NCBI GenBank assembly: GCA_002095305.1
Contig: MIEI01000001.1
Span: 1 to 64,000, forward strand
Source of the DNA: Pantoea brenneri
Lineage (GTDB): Bacteria; Pseudomonadota; Gammaproteobacteria; Enterobacterales; Enterobacteriaceae
Length of the DNA stretch: 64,000 bases
Direction: 5' to 3'
This document shows, in pieces, positions 18,500 through 29,763 of this stretch. The notes beneath the pieces were generated by a model that searched no databases, was not told where the DNA came from, and saw only the letters and a program-made list of their open reading frames with translations. How positions within the stretch are numbered: position 1 is the first letter of the stretch; every line of letters begins with the position of its first letter. The position numbers and the translations under genes were made by a program.

Positions 18500-19051
18500 T
18501 CACGATTTTTGCTGCGTTAACAGCTGCTTATAGTAGTCCCAGTCAAATGCAGGTCCGGGATCGGTTTTGCGCACCGGCGCGATATCACTGTGTCCGGTAA
18601 TGCGCGCAGGCGTGATGGGATAGTGCTGCAACAACACCTGTGTAACCTGTTGCAGCGCCCGGTATTGCGCCTCGGTATAGGGTTGGTTATCCGTCCCTTC
18701 CAGTTCAATGCCAATCGAGAAGTCGTTGCAGTTTTCCCGGCCGTCGAACTGTGACACGCCCGCATGCCAGGCGCGTTTATCAAACGGCACATACTGTACA
18801 ATCTCACCTTGCCGGCGAATCAGGCAGTGCGCCGCCACGCGCAGGCTGGCGATATCCGCAAAATAGGGATGAGCATCCGGCGGCAGCGTACCGGTGAACA
18901 GTTTGTCGATCCACGGACCGCCAAATTCGCCCGGCGGCAGACTAATATTGTGGATCACCAGCAGCGAAGGCGCCTCGTCGTCGGGTCGATCATTGCAATG
19001 CGGCGAGGGGACCTGACGCACCCCGGTCAGCCAGCCATGTTCAAGTTTCAT
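18500..19051 (-). CDS. ampD: 1,6-anhydro-N-acetylmuramyl-L-alanine amidase AmpD
   Basis: A cytoplasmic zinc amidase that cleaves the stem peptide from 1,6-anhydroMurNAc during wall recycling and thereby keeps AmpR-driven beta-lactamase genes quiet. The 183 residues equal E. coli. Zinc ligands His34 (VIHNISLPP), His154 and Asp164 ([19 protein letters not shown]) and catalytic Glu116 (GIELEG) are all present. It is divergent from nadC across a 198-bp gap. Confidence 0.97.
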   Translation of the reverse strand: MKLEHGWLTGVRQVPSPHCNDRPDDEAPSLLVIHNISLPPGEFGGPWIDKLFTGTLPPDAHPYFADIASLRVAAHCLIRRQGEIVQYVPFDKRAWHAGVSQFDGRENCNDFSIGIELEGTDNQPYTEAQYRALQQVTQVLLQHYPITPARITGHSDIAPVRKTDPGPAFDWDYYKQLLTQQKS

Positions 19052-19243
19052 GCTGCATTTCCTTGTTCAATCAGGCTGAGAATAGCATGAATAGTAAGGG
19101 TTTCTTGCGTCTTAATGCGTCATCAGGCCGCAGTCCGATCGGCTTTTGTTAAGGATACTAAACAAAATTCCGCTCATCACTGGTACGCTGCGGCGGTTCA
19201 GGCTATTGTGGACGCCTTACTCATCATCCCTTTTTGGAGTTGA

Positions 19244-20146
<903 letters not shown>

Positions 20147-20152
20147 GACATT

Positions 20153-20178
20153 ACGCCGTGTAACCGCACGGCGTTTTC
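20153..20178 (+). terminator. nadC terminator
   Basis: An 8-bp perfect stem (20153-20160 with 20167-20174) is followed by TTTCTG, just after the nadC stop. Confidence 0.75.
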
Positions 20179-20321
20179 TGCGATCCCGCTTCCATGACCC
20201 TTTCGGCTGCACTGCAAGCAACAAATATGTTCTCGCCCCCTTTTCCATTGTTTCATTCTGCGACTGTGATTCTTCTGCCCGCCTTTTTAGTCTGACGTTT
20301 TCTTAATCAGGAGGCGATGTG

Positions 20322-20777
20322 ATGAATTATCAAGGCGGATTTACGCTGGTTGAACTGATGATTGTGGTGGGTATCGTGGCGATCTTAAGCGCTATTGGCC
20401 TGCCCGCTTATCAAAACTATCTGCAGCGCGCGGCGCTCACCGACATGCTGCAAACCATGGTGCCGTACAAAACGGCAGTGGAACTCTGCGCCATGGAGCG
20501 CGGCGATCCGGCGCAGTGTCAGGCTGGCGAGCACGGTATTCCTGCCGTCAGAAGCTCACGCTACGTTTCTGCCCTTAGCGTGACCAAAGGCATCATCACC
20601 CTGACCGGTCAGGAAAATCTGAAGGGCTTAAGCGTGGAGATGCTACCGGTGTGGGACAGCACGGAAGGTAGCATCAGCTGGCAACGGAGCTGCACCAGCA
20701 GCAATATCAGCCTGCGTGACAACTGCCTTGCTCAGTTCCGCTTTGCCGATAAAGGGGCGAATGATGAACAAGCATAA
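20322..20777 (+). CDS. ppdD: Type IV prepilin, major pilin PpdD
   Basis: A pilin subunit exported and processed by prepilin peptidase at G/FTLVELM, with Glu5 of the mature protein present and a 20-residue hydrophobic assembly helix following. Ungapped similarity to E. coli PpdD continues through PAYQNYLQRAALTDMLQ. Four cysteines (in VELCAME, AQCQAGE, RSCTSS, DNCLAQ) fit two disulfides. The ATG at 20322 is preferred over the in-frame GTG at 20319 because AGGAGG (20309-20314) lies 7 bases upstream. It overlaps hofB by 14 bases. The other pilus assembly genes are not in this window. Confidence 0.93.
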   Translation: MNYQGGFTLVELMIVVGIVAILSAIGLPAYQNYLQRAALTDMLQTMVPYKTAVELCAMERGDPAQCQAGEHGIPAVRSSRYVSALSVTKGIITLTGQENLKGLSVEMLPVWDSTEGSISWQRSCTSSNISLRDNCLAQFRFADKGANDEQA

Positions 20778-22148
20778 TGCAGCGATTGCAGCATTATGCC
20801 AGCGCTATCGCGCTCTGGTGCTGCACCACGATGCCAGCCAGCTACGGGTTGCCGTAGCGGAAAGTGTGCCGCAGGGGCTGGCTGAAGCGCTTAACTTCGC
20901 CAGCCAGTGTCAGATTGAGATTGAGTGCTGGCCGCAGGCGCGCCTCGATCAGCTGCAGCATGCTGAAACGCCGCTGTCAGCCCGCGAAGATGCACCGGCA
21001 GAGTCAGCCGTTGAGGCAACGCAACAGATACTGCATCAGGCGCTGGAACGTCGCGCGTCTGACATTCACATTGAGCCCTGGCGGGAGGGTCTGCGGGTCA
21101 GGTTGCGGATTGACGGCGTCCTGCATCCGCTCTCCTCACTGCCCGCCACCCAGCCTGCGGCACTGCTGGCGCGCCTGAAAATTCTCGGCGGACTGGATAT
21201 TGCCGAACGCCGGTTACCACAGGATGGTCAGTTCAGCCTGGAGATTGCGGGCAAACCGGCTTCTTTTCGCCTCGCCACGTTGCCGATCCATGGCGGTGAA
21301 AAAGCGGTGGTGCGACTGTTGCAGAGCGAAAGCGCGGCATTATCGCTGGATAAACTGGGGCTTCCTGCCGCCCAGTTACGCCTGTTGTGCTCAGCGCTGG
21401 CCCAGCCGCAGGGGCTGATCCTGGTGACCGGACCCACCGGCAGCGGCAAAACCTTTACGCTTTACAGCGGCTGAGCGCGCTGAATACGCCAGACAAAAAC
21501 CTGTGCAGCGTCGAAGACCCGATTGAAATCCCGCTGCCCGGCATCAATCAGACCCAGATTAACAGTAAAAGCGGGCTCGACTTCCATCGCGTACTGCGTG
21601 CGCTGTTGCGCCAGGATCCGGACGTGATCATGGTCGGCGAGATCCGCGATGCGGAAACCGCTGAAATAGCCGTTAAGGCCGCGCAGACCGGACACCTGGT
21701 ACTCTCCACGCTGCATACCAATTCAACCGCCGAAACCCTGACCCGCTTACGCCAGATGGGTATTCCTGGCTATCTGCTGGGATCGGCGCTACGGCTGATC
21801 GTTGCGCAGCGTCTGGTACGGCGGCTCTGCCCGCACTGTCGTCAGCCGGCTCAGGCGGTGGCGCACTATCCTTCCGAACTCTGGCCCGGCACCCTGCAGA
21901 CCTGGCGCGCGCCTGGCTGCGATCACTGCTTCTCAGGCTACTTTGGTCGGCTGGCGCTGTTTGAGCTGCTGCCGGTAAACGCCAGGCTGCAAAATGCCAT
22001 TGCAGCAGAAATGCCGCTTGAAAATCTGCTCAGTCTGGCAAAACAGCAGGGGCTGCGTACCCTGCTTGCCTCCGGGCTGGAAGCGGTAAGCCGCGGTGAC
22101 ACCTCGCTGGAAGAGATGCAGCGGGTTATCGGGCTGGAAGATGGCTAA
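20764..22148 (+). CDS. hofB: Type IV pilus assembly ATPase HofB (PilB/GspE family; one-base frameshift)
   Basis: A cytoplasmic hexameric ATPase that powers pilin polymerisation. It shows Walker A GPTGSGKT, Walker B region DPDVIMVGEIRDAE, His box LSTLHTN, and a C-terminal tetracysteine zinc site (CPHC and CDHC). Right after GKTFTLYSG the frame stops at 21471; one extra base near 21469 (probably GGG read as GG) continues into LSALNTPDKNLCSVEDP and gives 461 residues, the E. coli length. The start overlaps ppdD and the stop overlaps hofC by 8 bases, so translation is coupled. Unlike the essential genes broken in this window, hofB could be a true pseudogene. Confidence 0.88.
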
Positions 22149-23340
22149 TCCAGCGTTGTTTCGCTGGCAGGCGGTTGACAGCCAGGGCGCGCTACAAAGC
22201 GGTCAGCTACTGGCTGTCGACAGTGAGAATCTGCTGCTGATGCTGGCGCAGCGCGATCTGCTGCCGGTCAGCTGGAAATGCGAAAAGGTCTGGCGGCAGT
22301 CCGCCTGGACGTGGCAGCACAAAACCGATCTGATACGCCAGCTGGCAACTCTGCTTAAGGCGGGCTTACCGCTGGCGGAGAGTCTGATTCTGCTGGCTGA
22401 GGGACATCCGCACGCGGGCTGGCGGGCACTGATGCTGGCGTTGCATCATCGGGTTTTGAGCGGTCAGCCTTTTTCACAGGCGCTGCGTGAGTGGCCGCAA
22501 ATCTTTCCGCCGCTCTATCCGGCCCTGATGGAGGTCGGCGAGCTGACCGGGCAGCTGGATGTCTGCTGCAGCGAACTGGCACAACAGCAGACCCGGCAGC
22601 AACAGCTGTGGCAACAGGTAGTAAAGGCGCTACGCTATCCACTGTTCATTCTGTTAGTCGCGATCGCTGTCAGCTGTGGCATGCTACTGTTCGTGCTGCC
22701 GGAATTTGTCACAGTGTATGCCTCGTTTGACGCACCGTTACCGGCGTTTACCGCTGCGGTGATGCAGCTTTCTGCCACGTTGCAGCAGTGGGGACTGTTG
22801 TTAGCCAGCGTGCTGCTGCTGTTACTGGTGGGCTGGCAACAGCTGCGGCGACGTTCAGCCAGCTGGCAGCGGCGGGAGCAGCGTTTTTTTCTCCGCATCC
22901 CGCTGCTTGCCGGACTATGGCGCGGTTCGCAGCTAACGCAGATTTATACCATCCTGCAGCTGACACAGCACGCCGGACTCACCCTGTTGCAGGGTCTTGC
23001 CGCTGTTGAGGTTACCCTCTCCTCCCTGCTGTGGCGGGAAGCGATTGCTGCGCTGCAACAGCATATCGCCGCAGGCAAACCGCTGCATCAGGCGCTGGCG
23101 CAGCATCCGCTATTTACTGCACTTTGTGGCCAGCTGATTCGCGTCGGTGAAGAAGCGGGGGCGTTAGATCTGATGCTGGCCCGACTGGCGGAATGGCATG
23201 AAGCAGAGACCCGTGAACGTGCTGACACGCTTGCTGCCTCACTGGAGCCGATGATGATGGTGGTGATAGGTGGCATTGTCGGTACGCTGGTGATTGCGAT
23301 GTATCTGCCGATGTTCGGGCTGGGTGATGCGATGCATTAA
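22141..23340 (+). CDS. hofC: Type IV pilus inner membrane platform protein HofC (PilC/GspF family)
   Basis: A polytopic inner membrane protein that couples HofB to pilus growth. The 399 residues compare with 400 in E. coli. Two T2SSF domains are visible, the first beginning QLATLLKAGLPLAESL and the second with QLTQHAGLTLLQGL, each ending in hydrophobic helices; the C-terminus VIGGIVGTLVIAMYLPMF is highly conserved. The ATG at 22141 lies inside the end of hofB; an upstream in-frame ATG at 22096 would add unrelated residues. Confidence 0.93.
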   Translation: MANPALFRWQAVDSQGALQSGQLLAVDSENLLLMLAQRDLLPVSWKCEKVWRQSAWTWQHKTDLIRQLATLLKAGLPLAESLILLAEGHPHAGWRALMLALHHRVLSGQPFSQALREWPQIFPPLYPALMEVGELTGQLDVCCSELAQQQTRQQQLWQQVVKALRYPLFILLVAIAVSCGMLLFVLPEFVTVYASFDAPLPAFTAAVMQLSATLQQWGLLLASVLLLLLVGWQQLRRRSASWQRREQRFFLRIPLLAGLWRGSQLTQIYTILQLTQHAGLTLLQGLAAVEVTLSSLLWREAIAALQQHIAAGKPLHQALAQHPLFTALCGQLIRVGEEAGALDLMLARLAEWHEAETRERADTLAASLEPMMMVVIGGIVGTLVIAMYLPMFGLGDAMH

Positions 23341-23363
23341 GGGGCGCGTTATGCGCCCCTTAA
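23337..23363 (+). terminator. Stem-loop at the end of ppdD-hofBC
   Basis: A perfect 11-bp inverted repeat (23337-23347 with 23353-23363) and 5-nt loop span the hofC stop. There is no T tract, so termination is plausible but unproven. The remaining ~190 bases to guaC show no gene. Confidence 0.55.
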
Positions 23364-23555
23364 CATGAAATCAGGTGAGTAATTGATGAAGTCTGATCAG
23401 TGACACCGGATAAGTAGCTGTCGAGGCTGAGCATCAATGGGCCACTGCCGGTGCGTCAGTATCGGAAATACCATCAAGTGCCTGATTGTCATTGAATCTC
23501 CATCAGTCACTGTCGGCCACTCCCTGACCCTGAATCGCTGACAACCGGCAGCTAA

Positions 23556-24596
23556 CTATCGGTTAAACACCCGGTTTTCCTGCTCAGTCACCCGGATAAA
23601 AGTGGTGCGCTTGGTCAGTTCCTTTAGACGCTCTGCCCCTACGTAGGTACAGGCTGAACGCAGGCCACCCAGAATGTCGCGTGCCGTATCAGCTACCGGA
23701 CCACGTAATGGCAGCTTCACTGTTTTGCCTTCTGCTGCACGGTACTCCGCAACGCCACCTACGTGACGCTTCATTGCCGACTCCGAACTCATGCCGTAAA
23801 ACAGCATGAAGCTTTCGCCATTCTCTTCGATGACCTTGCCTTCACATTCATCGTGCGCTGCCAGCATACCGCCCAGCATTACAAAGTCGGCACCGCCGCC
23901 AAAGGCTTTAGCAATATCACCCGGCACCGCACAGCCACCGTCACTGACAATCTGTCCACCCAGTCCGTGCGCCGCATCAGCGCACTCAATCACCGCCGAG
24001 AGCTGTGGGTAGCCCACGCCGGTCTTCACGCGCGTGGTGCAGACTGAGCCAGGGCCAATGCCCACTTTGACAATATCGGCACCAGACAGAATCAGCTCTT
24101 CCACCATTTCCCCGGTTACTACATTACCGGCACAGATCGTTTTGCCAGGAAACGCTTCGCGGGCACGCTGCAGAAAATCGACAAAATGCTGCGAGTAGCC
24201 GTTAGCCACATCAATGCAGATAAACTGTAATTTCTCTGACAAGGCCATAATGGCGTTCAGCTTGGTAAAGTCCGCTTCAGAGGTGCCGGTAGAGACCATC
24301 ACCGCGTTCAGTACCGGCGCGGGCACACGCTGAATAAACGCTCGCCAGTCATCTACGCTGTAATGCTTATGCACCGCCGTCAGGATATTAAAGCTGGCCA
24401 GCGCTTCTGCCATCAGAAAGGTACCGATGGTATCCATATTGGCGGCAATGATTGGGACACCGCTCCAGCTCAGGCCGGAGTGCTTAAAGGTAAAACTGCG
24501 CTCCAGCTCAACCTGTGAGCGGCTTTTCAGCGTGGAACGTTTTGGGCGAATCAGAACGTCTTTAAAGCCCAGTTTCAAATCTTCTTCAATACGCAT
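23556..24596 (-). CDS. guaC: GMP reductase
   Basis: It reduces GMP to IMP and ammonia with NADPH, linking guanine to adenine nucleotide supply. At 346 residues it is one shorter than in E. coli. The catalytic Cys186 is in GPGSVCTTR, preceded by [10 protein letters not shown] and followed by the phosphate-binding VSDGG and [11 protein letters not shown]. It starts [20 protein letters not shown], the family N-terminus. It is divergent from coaE over 225 bp. Confidence 0.96.
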   Translation of the reverse strand: MRIEEDLKLGFKDVLIRPKRSTLKSRSQVELERSFTFKHSGLSWSGVPIIAANMDTIGTFLMAEALASFNILTAVHKHYSVDDWRAFIQRVPAPVLNAVMVSTGTSEADFTKLNAIMALSEKLQFICIDVANGYSQHFVDFLQRAREAFPGKTICAGNVVTGEMVEELILSGADIVKVGIGPGSVCTTRVKTGVGYPQLSAVIECADAAHGLGGQIVSDGGCAVPGDIAKAFGGGADFVMLGGMLAAHDECEGKVIEENGESFMLFYGMSSESAMKRHVGGVAEYRAAEGKTVKLPLRGPVADTARDILGGLRSACTYVGAERLKELTKRTTFIRVTEQENRVFNR

Positions 24597-24821
24597 GTGT
24601 CATGTCCTGGTGAGTGGCAACGAACCGCAGTTCGCGAAGCCAGCACGGCTCCAGTGACCTTATGATACGCGCCTGCCGTCCGGCGACAAGACTGCGAATT
24701 TCACTTTATTTACGCTACAATCCGTAAAATTTAGCTGAGCATTATCGTTGTGATCTGGCCCGCATTTTTGCGTTACTGATCCAGACCATTAACATGAACC
24801 TGTGTCCAAAAGAGAAGTCAG

Positions 24822-25439
24822 ATGGGAAATAGGCCCTACACCATAGCGCTGACAGGGGGAATCGGTAGCGGTAAAAGCTCGATTGCCAGACAGTTCGCTG
24901 CGCTCGGGGTCGACATTATCGATGCTGACCTGATTGCGCGCGAAGTGGTTGAGCCAGGGACGCCGGCTTTACAGGCGATTGAAGCACGTTACGGTGCCGC
25001 GATCCTGACCGAACAGGGCACCCTGAATCGCGCGCGGTTACGCGAGATTATTTTTCAGACGCCAGAAGAGAAAAGCTGGTTAAACGCGCTGCTGCATCCG
25101 CTGATTAACGCCCGCACCCAACAGTTGATCGCTGCCGCCTCTTCACCTTATGTGCTGTGGGTGGTGCCGTTACTGGTGGAAAATCAGTTACAGCACCAGG
25201 CTGACCGGGTACTGGTGATTGATGTCGACGAAGCGACACAGATAGCCCGGACTCAGCAACGCGACCAGCTTTCTCTCGCCCAGGTGCAACGTATTCTTGC
25301 GGCACAGGCCACGCGGCAGCAACGCCTCGCCTGTGCTGATGACATTATTGATAACAGTGGCGAGCCTGAAGATGCATTGCCACAGGTTGCCGAACTCCAT
25401 CAGCGCTACCTCAGGCTGGCGGCAACGAAACAGGATTAA
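24822..25439 (+). CDS. coaE: Dephospho-CoA kinase
   Basis: It catalyses the last step of coenzyme A synthesis, phosphorylating the ribose 3'-hydroxyl of dephospho-CoA. At 205 residues it is one less than in E. coli. The P-loop GGIGSGKSS is near residue 12, with [10 protein letters not shown] shortly after. First gene of the tightly packed coaE-zapD-yacG set, four bases before zapD. Confidence 0.95.
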   Translation: MGNRPYTIALTGGIGSGKSSIARQFAALGVDIIDADLIAREVVEPGTPALQAIEARYGAAILTEQGTLNRARLREIIFQTPEEKSWLNALLHPLINARTQQLIAAASSPYVLWVVPLLVENQLQHQADRVLVIDVDEATQIARTQQRDQLSLAQVQRILAAQATRQQRLACADDIIDNSGEPEDALPQVAELHQRYLRLAATKQD

Positions 25440-25443
25440 CACC

Positions 25444-26187
25444 ATGAGCACACCCGTTCTGTTTGAACATCCCCTGAATGAAAAAATGCGAACCTGGTTA
25501 CGGGTTGAGTTTCTGATTAATCAGCTGGATGAGACCACCCCGCTGGATAAAACCGTTAACGCCCTGACCTTTTTTCGTCTGATCGGTGAACTGCTCGATA
25601 TTTTCGAGCGGGGCGACATGCGTACCGAGTTGTTGAAAGAGCTGGAGCGCCAGCAGCAGAAATTGCGCGCCTGGGCTGATGTGCCTGGCGTAGATATGAC
25701 GCTGGTAGATGCCCTGCGTGAAAAGTTAAAAATGCAGTCAACCCAGCTGATGAATGCGCCGCGGATGGGGCAGCAACTGCGGGAAGACCGTCTGATTGCG
25801 CTGGTGCGTCAGCGCCTGAGCATTCCTGGCGGCTGCTGCAGTTTTGATTTACCCGGCCTGCATATCTGGCTGCATTTACCCCAGGAAGCGCGTGATGCCC
25901 AGGTGGAAGCCTGGATGCAGACGCTGGTGCCGCTGCATCATGCGCTGGCGATGATCCTCGACCTGATCCGTCAGTCCGGGGCGTTTCGCAATCAGACCAG
26001 CCTGAATGGCTTTTATCAGGACAACGCTGAGGGTGCCGACCTGCTCCGCCTGCAGCTGTCGCTGGAGGATGCGCTTTACCCGCAGGTCTCCGGACATAAA
26101 AGCCGTTATGCCATTCGTTTTATGCCGCTTGATAGTGAGCGTGGTGAAGTACCAGCCCGACTCGACTTTCAACTGGCCTGTTGTTAG
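25444..26187 (+). CDS. zapD: Cell division protein ZapD
   Basis: A cytoplasmic protein that binds the FtsZ C-terminus and bundles FtsZ filaments at the Z ring. The start at 25444 gives 247 residues, the E. coli length, and [20 protein letters not shown]. Helical N-terminal half; the C-terminal beta domain includes [13 protein letters not shown] and [15 protein letters not shown], strongly conserved. An apparent 49-residue N-terminal extension is only open frame inside coaE. Confidence 0.96.
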   Translation: MSTPVLFEHPLNEKMRTWLRVEFLINQLDETTPLDKTVNALTFFRLIGELLDIFERGDMRTELLKELERQQQKLRAWADVPGVDMTLVDALREKLKMQSTQLMNAPRMGQQLREDRLIALVRQRLSIPGGCCSFDLPGLHIWLHLPQEARDAQVEAWMQTLVPLHHALAMILDLIRQSGAFRNQTSLNGFYQDNAEGADLLRLQLSLEDALYPQVSGHKSRYAIRFMPLDSERGEVPARLDFQLACC

Positions 26188-26195
26188 AGGTGAAT

Positions 26196-26393
26196 ATGCA
26201 GCAAGAAGTTATGACCGTCGCCTGTCCACAGTGCGGCAAAGATGTTATCTGGGATGAACTCAGCCCGTGGCGGCCGTTTTGCAGTAAGCGCTGCCAGCTG
26301 ATTGATTTGGGTGAATGGGCCGCTGAAGAGAAACGTATTCCCAGCAGCGGTGATCTGAATGACAGCGATAACTGGAGCGAAGAAGACCATTAA
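26196..26393 (+). CDS. yacG: DNA gyrase inhibitor YacG, zinc-binding
   Basis: A 65-residue zinc protein that binds GyrB and inhibits gyrase in E. coli. The zinc site is CPQCG plus FCSKRC (Cys-X2-Cys ... Cys-X3-Cys), followed by the conserved [17 protein letters not shown] tail. The start at 26196 is set by GAGG five bases upstream. It follows zapD by 8 bases and converges on mutT. Confidence 0.94.
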   Translation: MQQEVMTVACPQCGKDVIWDELSPWRPFCSKRCQLIDLGEWAAEEKRIPSSGDLNDSDNWSEEDH

Positions 26394-26398
26394 TTGCC

Positions 26399-26421
26399 GG
26401 ATGGGGTGAGTCGCCCCATCC
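26399..26421. terminator. Stem-loop between convergent yacG and mutT
   Basis: A perfect 8-bp stem (26399-26406 with 26414-26421) with a 7-nt loop lies between the two stop codons. T tracts are poor on both strands. Confidence 0.45.
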
Positions 26422-26423
26422 TG

Positions 26424-26819
26424 TCAAAACTCGCCGGCAATCAGGCGGGCAATCAGTTGATGATTCGCCGGAGGAAACTCTTCGGCGACCAGCGCCTGTT
26501 GATCAACCCAACGCTGCGGCTGCCCCTCCTTGCCCCACGGCTCTCCCTTCCAGCCTTCAACCAGGAAGAAATGCAGCGTTACCCGCAGATCTTCATAGCT
26601 ATGATCAGCCTGACCAATCGGACGCGCTTCGGTGACCTCAATGCCGGTCTCTTCCTGCAACTCGCGAATCAGACCCTGTTCGGCGCTCTCACCCGCTTCA
26701 ATCTTGCCGCCGGGAAACTCCCATTTATTGGCCATATAGGATGTCGCCGCGCGCTGGGCAAGGAAAATCTGTTTATCGGCATTGCGGATAATACCAACCG
26801 CGACCTGCAGGTGCTTCAT
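26424..26819 (-). CDS. mutT: 8-oxo-dGTP diphosphatase MutT
   Basis: It hydrolyses 8-oxo-dGTP to the monophosphate and so prevents A:T to C:G transversions. The start at 26819 gives 131 residues and MKHLQVAVGIIRNADKQIF, matching E. coli (129); a longer frame upstream adds unrelated sequence. The Nudix box GX5EX7REUXEEXGU is complete (GGKIEAGES ... RELQEETGIEV). As in E. coli it lies downstream of secA on the same strand, but a terminator stands between. Confidence 0.95.
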   Translation of the reverse strand: MKHLQVAVGIIRNADKQIFLAQRAATSYMANKWEFPGGKIEAGESAEQGLIRELQEETGIEVTEARPIGQADHSYEDLRVTLHFFLVEGWKGEPWGKEGQPQRWVDQQALVAEEFPPANHQLIARLIAGEF

Positions 26820-26944
26820 GAAGAATATCCCGAGATTATTGGGTGAATGAGCAGTGAGTTTAAAACAGGGTGTGGCGGAAGTTAACCGCTTTAACCTGCT
26901 GAAACAACCAAACTCAGCGTCTGTCGCGGCCAGGCAGCAGCCAA

Positions 26945-26969
26945 AAAAAGGAGCCAGTGGCTCCTTTTT
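26945..26969 (-). terminator. secA terminator
   Basis: An 11-bp stem (26945-26955 with 26959-26969), loop AGT, and A and T tracts on both sides lie 16 bp beyond the secA stop. It could also work in the plus direction. Confidence 0.88.
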
Positions 26970-26984
26970 CATCAGCTGTTAATC

Positions 26985-29689
26985 TCAGGCCAGGCGGCCG
27001 TGACACTGCTTATATTTTTTACCTGAACCACATGGGCAGGGATCGTTGCGTCCGACTTTGCGTTCACCACTCTGCTGCGCCAGCGCTTCGGCCGCCAGCG
27101 TCTCTTCTTCAACGTGGCTCAGTTGTTGCTGCTGAGCCAGACGTTCAGCCTCTTCGCGACGCTGCTGCTCCATCGCTTCAACTTCTTCCGGCATCCGCAC
27201 CTGGACCTTGCTCAGGGTGCTGATCACTTCATATTTCAGTGACTCAAGCATGGCGGCAAACATAGCGAACGATTCACGTTTGTACTCCTGCTTCGGATCC
27301 TTCTGCGCATAGCCACGCAGATGGATGCCCTGACGCAGATAATCCATCGCCGCCAGATGCTCTTTCCACAGCGAATCCAGCGTCTGCAACATCACGCCTT
27401 TTTCGAAGTTACGCATCATCTCAGCACCAACCACCTCTTCTTTGGCGGCATAGTTCTCCATCGCATGGGTCATGATGCGCTCACGCAGCACTTCTTCATG
27501 CAGATCGGGCTCTTTATCCAGCCACTCCGCAATCGGCAGATTAAGATCGAAGTCAGTACGCAGGCGCTCTTCCAGCCCTGGTACATCCCACATCTCTTCC
27601 AGTGACTGCGGTGGAATATAGGTATCAATAGTCGCTTTGTAGACGTCATGACGGATGCTGTTGATGGTTTCGCTCACATCCGACACATCCAGCAGTTCGT
27701 TACGCTGGCTGTAGATGGCACGACGCTGATCGTTGGCCACATCATCATATTCCAGCAGCTGCTTACGAATATCGAAGTTACGGCTCTCAACTTTGCGCTG
27801 CGCATTGGCAATCGCTTTGGTCACCCACGGTGCTCAATCGCTTCACCCGGCTTCATCCCCAGTTTGCGCATCATGTTAGAGACGCGATCCGAGGCGAAAA
27901 TACGCATCAGCGCATCTTCCATCGACAGGTAGAAACGGGAAGAACCGGCGTCGCCCTGACGGCCAGCACGACCACGCAGCTGGTTATCGATACGGCGCGA
28001 CTCGTGGCGCTCAGTACCCACGATGTGTAAACCGCCGGAGGCCAGTACCGCGTCATGGCGAATCTGCCATGCGGCTTTAATCTCTTCGATCTGTGCTTCG
28101 GTCGGGTTTTCCAGCTCGGCTACTTCGGCGTGCCAGCTGCCGCCCAGCATGATGTCAGTACCACGACCGGCCATGTTGGTGGCGATGGTGACCGCGCCCG
28201 GCTGACCTGCCTGTGCCACGATTTCCGCTTCGCGGGCGTGGAATTTGGCGTTCAGAACGTTGTGTTTGATACCGGCACGTGTCAGTTCGTTAGAGACCAC
28301 TTCCGATTTCTCAATCGAGATGGTCCCGACCAGCACCGGCTGGCCGTTGGCGGTACGTTCACGGATATCTTCGATGATCGCGTCGATCTTCTCTTTCTCG
28401 GTCATGTAGACCAGATCGGCCAGATCTTTACGCACCATTGGACGGTTAGTCGGTACCACAATGGTATCGAGCTTGTAGATAGAGCTGAATTCGAACGCTT
28501 CGGTATCCGCGGTCCCGGTCATACCGGCCAGCTTTTCGTAGATACGGAAATAGTTCTGGAAAGTGATAGAGGCCAGCGTCTGGTTCTCGTTCTGGATCTC
28601 TACCCCTTCTTTGGCTTCAATTGCCTGATGCAGTCCGTCTGACCAGCGACGCCCCTGCATGGTACGACCGGTGTGCTCATCAACAATCACCACTTCGCCA
28701 TCTTTCACGATGTAATCCACATCGCGGGTAAACAGCGCATGGGCGCGCAGCGCCGCAGTAACGTGGTGCATCAGCATAATGTTGGTCGGTGAATAGAGTG
28801 ATTCGCCGGCTTCCATAATGCCCTGGCTGACCAGCAGCTCTTCGACCTTAACCAGTCCACGTTCAGACATGTGCGCCTGACGGGCTTTTTCATCCACCCA
28901 GAAGTCGCCTTCACCCTGATGGGTTTCAGTGTCTTCTTTATCCTGACGAATCAGGTGCGGAATGATTTTGTTTACTTTGGTATAGAGCTCAGAACTGTCT
29001 TCCGCAGGTCCCGAAATGATCAGCGGGGTACGCGCTTCATCGATCAGGATGGAGTCAACTTCATCCACCAGTGCGTAGTGCAGTTTACGCTGCACGCGCT
29101 CTTCCGGGCTGAAGGCCATGTTGTCGCGCAGGTAATCGAAGCCATATTCGTTGTTGGTACCGTAAGTAATGTCAGCGGCGTAAGCTTCACGCTTCGCTAC
29201 TGCAGGCAGACCCGACATGTTGATGCCGACGGTCAGACCGAGGAACTCAAACAACGGACGGTTATTCTCGGCATCACGCTGTGCCAGATAGTCGTTGACG
29301 GTAACGACGTGAACCCCTTTACCGGAGAGCGCATTCAGATAGGCTGGCAGCGTGGCGGTCAGGGTTTTACCTTCACCGGTACGCATCTCGGCGATGCAGC
29401 GATCGTTCAGTACCATGCCGCCGATCAGCTGGACGTCGAAGTGACGCATGCCGAACACGCGCTTACTCGCTTCACGCACGGTAGCAAAAGCTTCCGGGAT
29501 CAGGCTTTCCAGCGTCTCGCCTTTTTTCAGGCGTTCACGGAACAGTTCGGTTTTGCCTTTCAGTTCATCATCAGAGAGCTTTTCAAAGTCCGGCTCCATC
29601 TTGTTGATGACATCCACCACTTTACGCATACGACGCAGAGTACGATCGTTACTGCTACCAAAAACCTTGGTTAACATTTTGATTAACAT
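26985..29689 (-). CDS. secA: Preprotein translocase ATPase SecA (one-base frameshift)
   Basis: The motor that pushes preproteins through SecYEG. Walker A MRTGEGKT, Walker B-region [11 protein letters not shown], helicase domain with [19 protein letters not shown], and a C-terminal zinc site [13 protein letters not shown] are all present. The frame breaks at 27829-27830, where [12 protein letters not shown] of E. coli reads IEHRG-stop: a CCC run has become CC. With one base restored the product is 901 residues, exactly the E. coli length. Because secA is indispensable, a sequencing error is almost certain. It lies 74 bp downstream of secM, which controls its translation. The Shine-Dalgarno sequence before ATG 29689 is weak. 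Confidence 0.94.
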
Positions 29690-29711
29690 AGTAAATATAT
29701 TCTCAATTCAG

Positions 29712-29725
29712 CCGGATCATTCCGG
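29712..29725 (-). promoter_or_regulatory. Short stem-loop in the secM-secA gap
   Basis: A 5-bp stem (29712-29716 with 29721-29725) with loop TCAT lies upstream of the secA ribosome site. In E. coli, stalling in secM opens a secA-masking hairpin; whether this small stem is part of such a structure needs folding. Confidence 0.35.
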
Positions 29726-29763
29726 ACTGCAAAATCTAAACAGAGTGAATAAAACCAAAAATA

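Noticed and set aside
23364-23555. Possible sRNA between hofC and guaC
   Set aside because: No promoter-terminator pair or stable fold could be picked out by eye.
26820-26972. 51-residue N-terminal extension of MutT
   Set aside because: It includes the secA terminator and unrelated residues; the MutT family starts at MKHLQVAVGII.
26985-29689. secA as two separate genes or a split translocase
   Set aside because: The two halves overlap by four bases at a CC where CCC is expected, and the joined product has exactly the E. coli length. Similar single-base losses occur in nine other genes.
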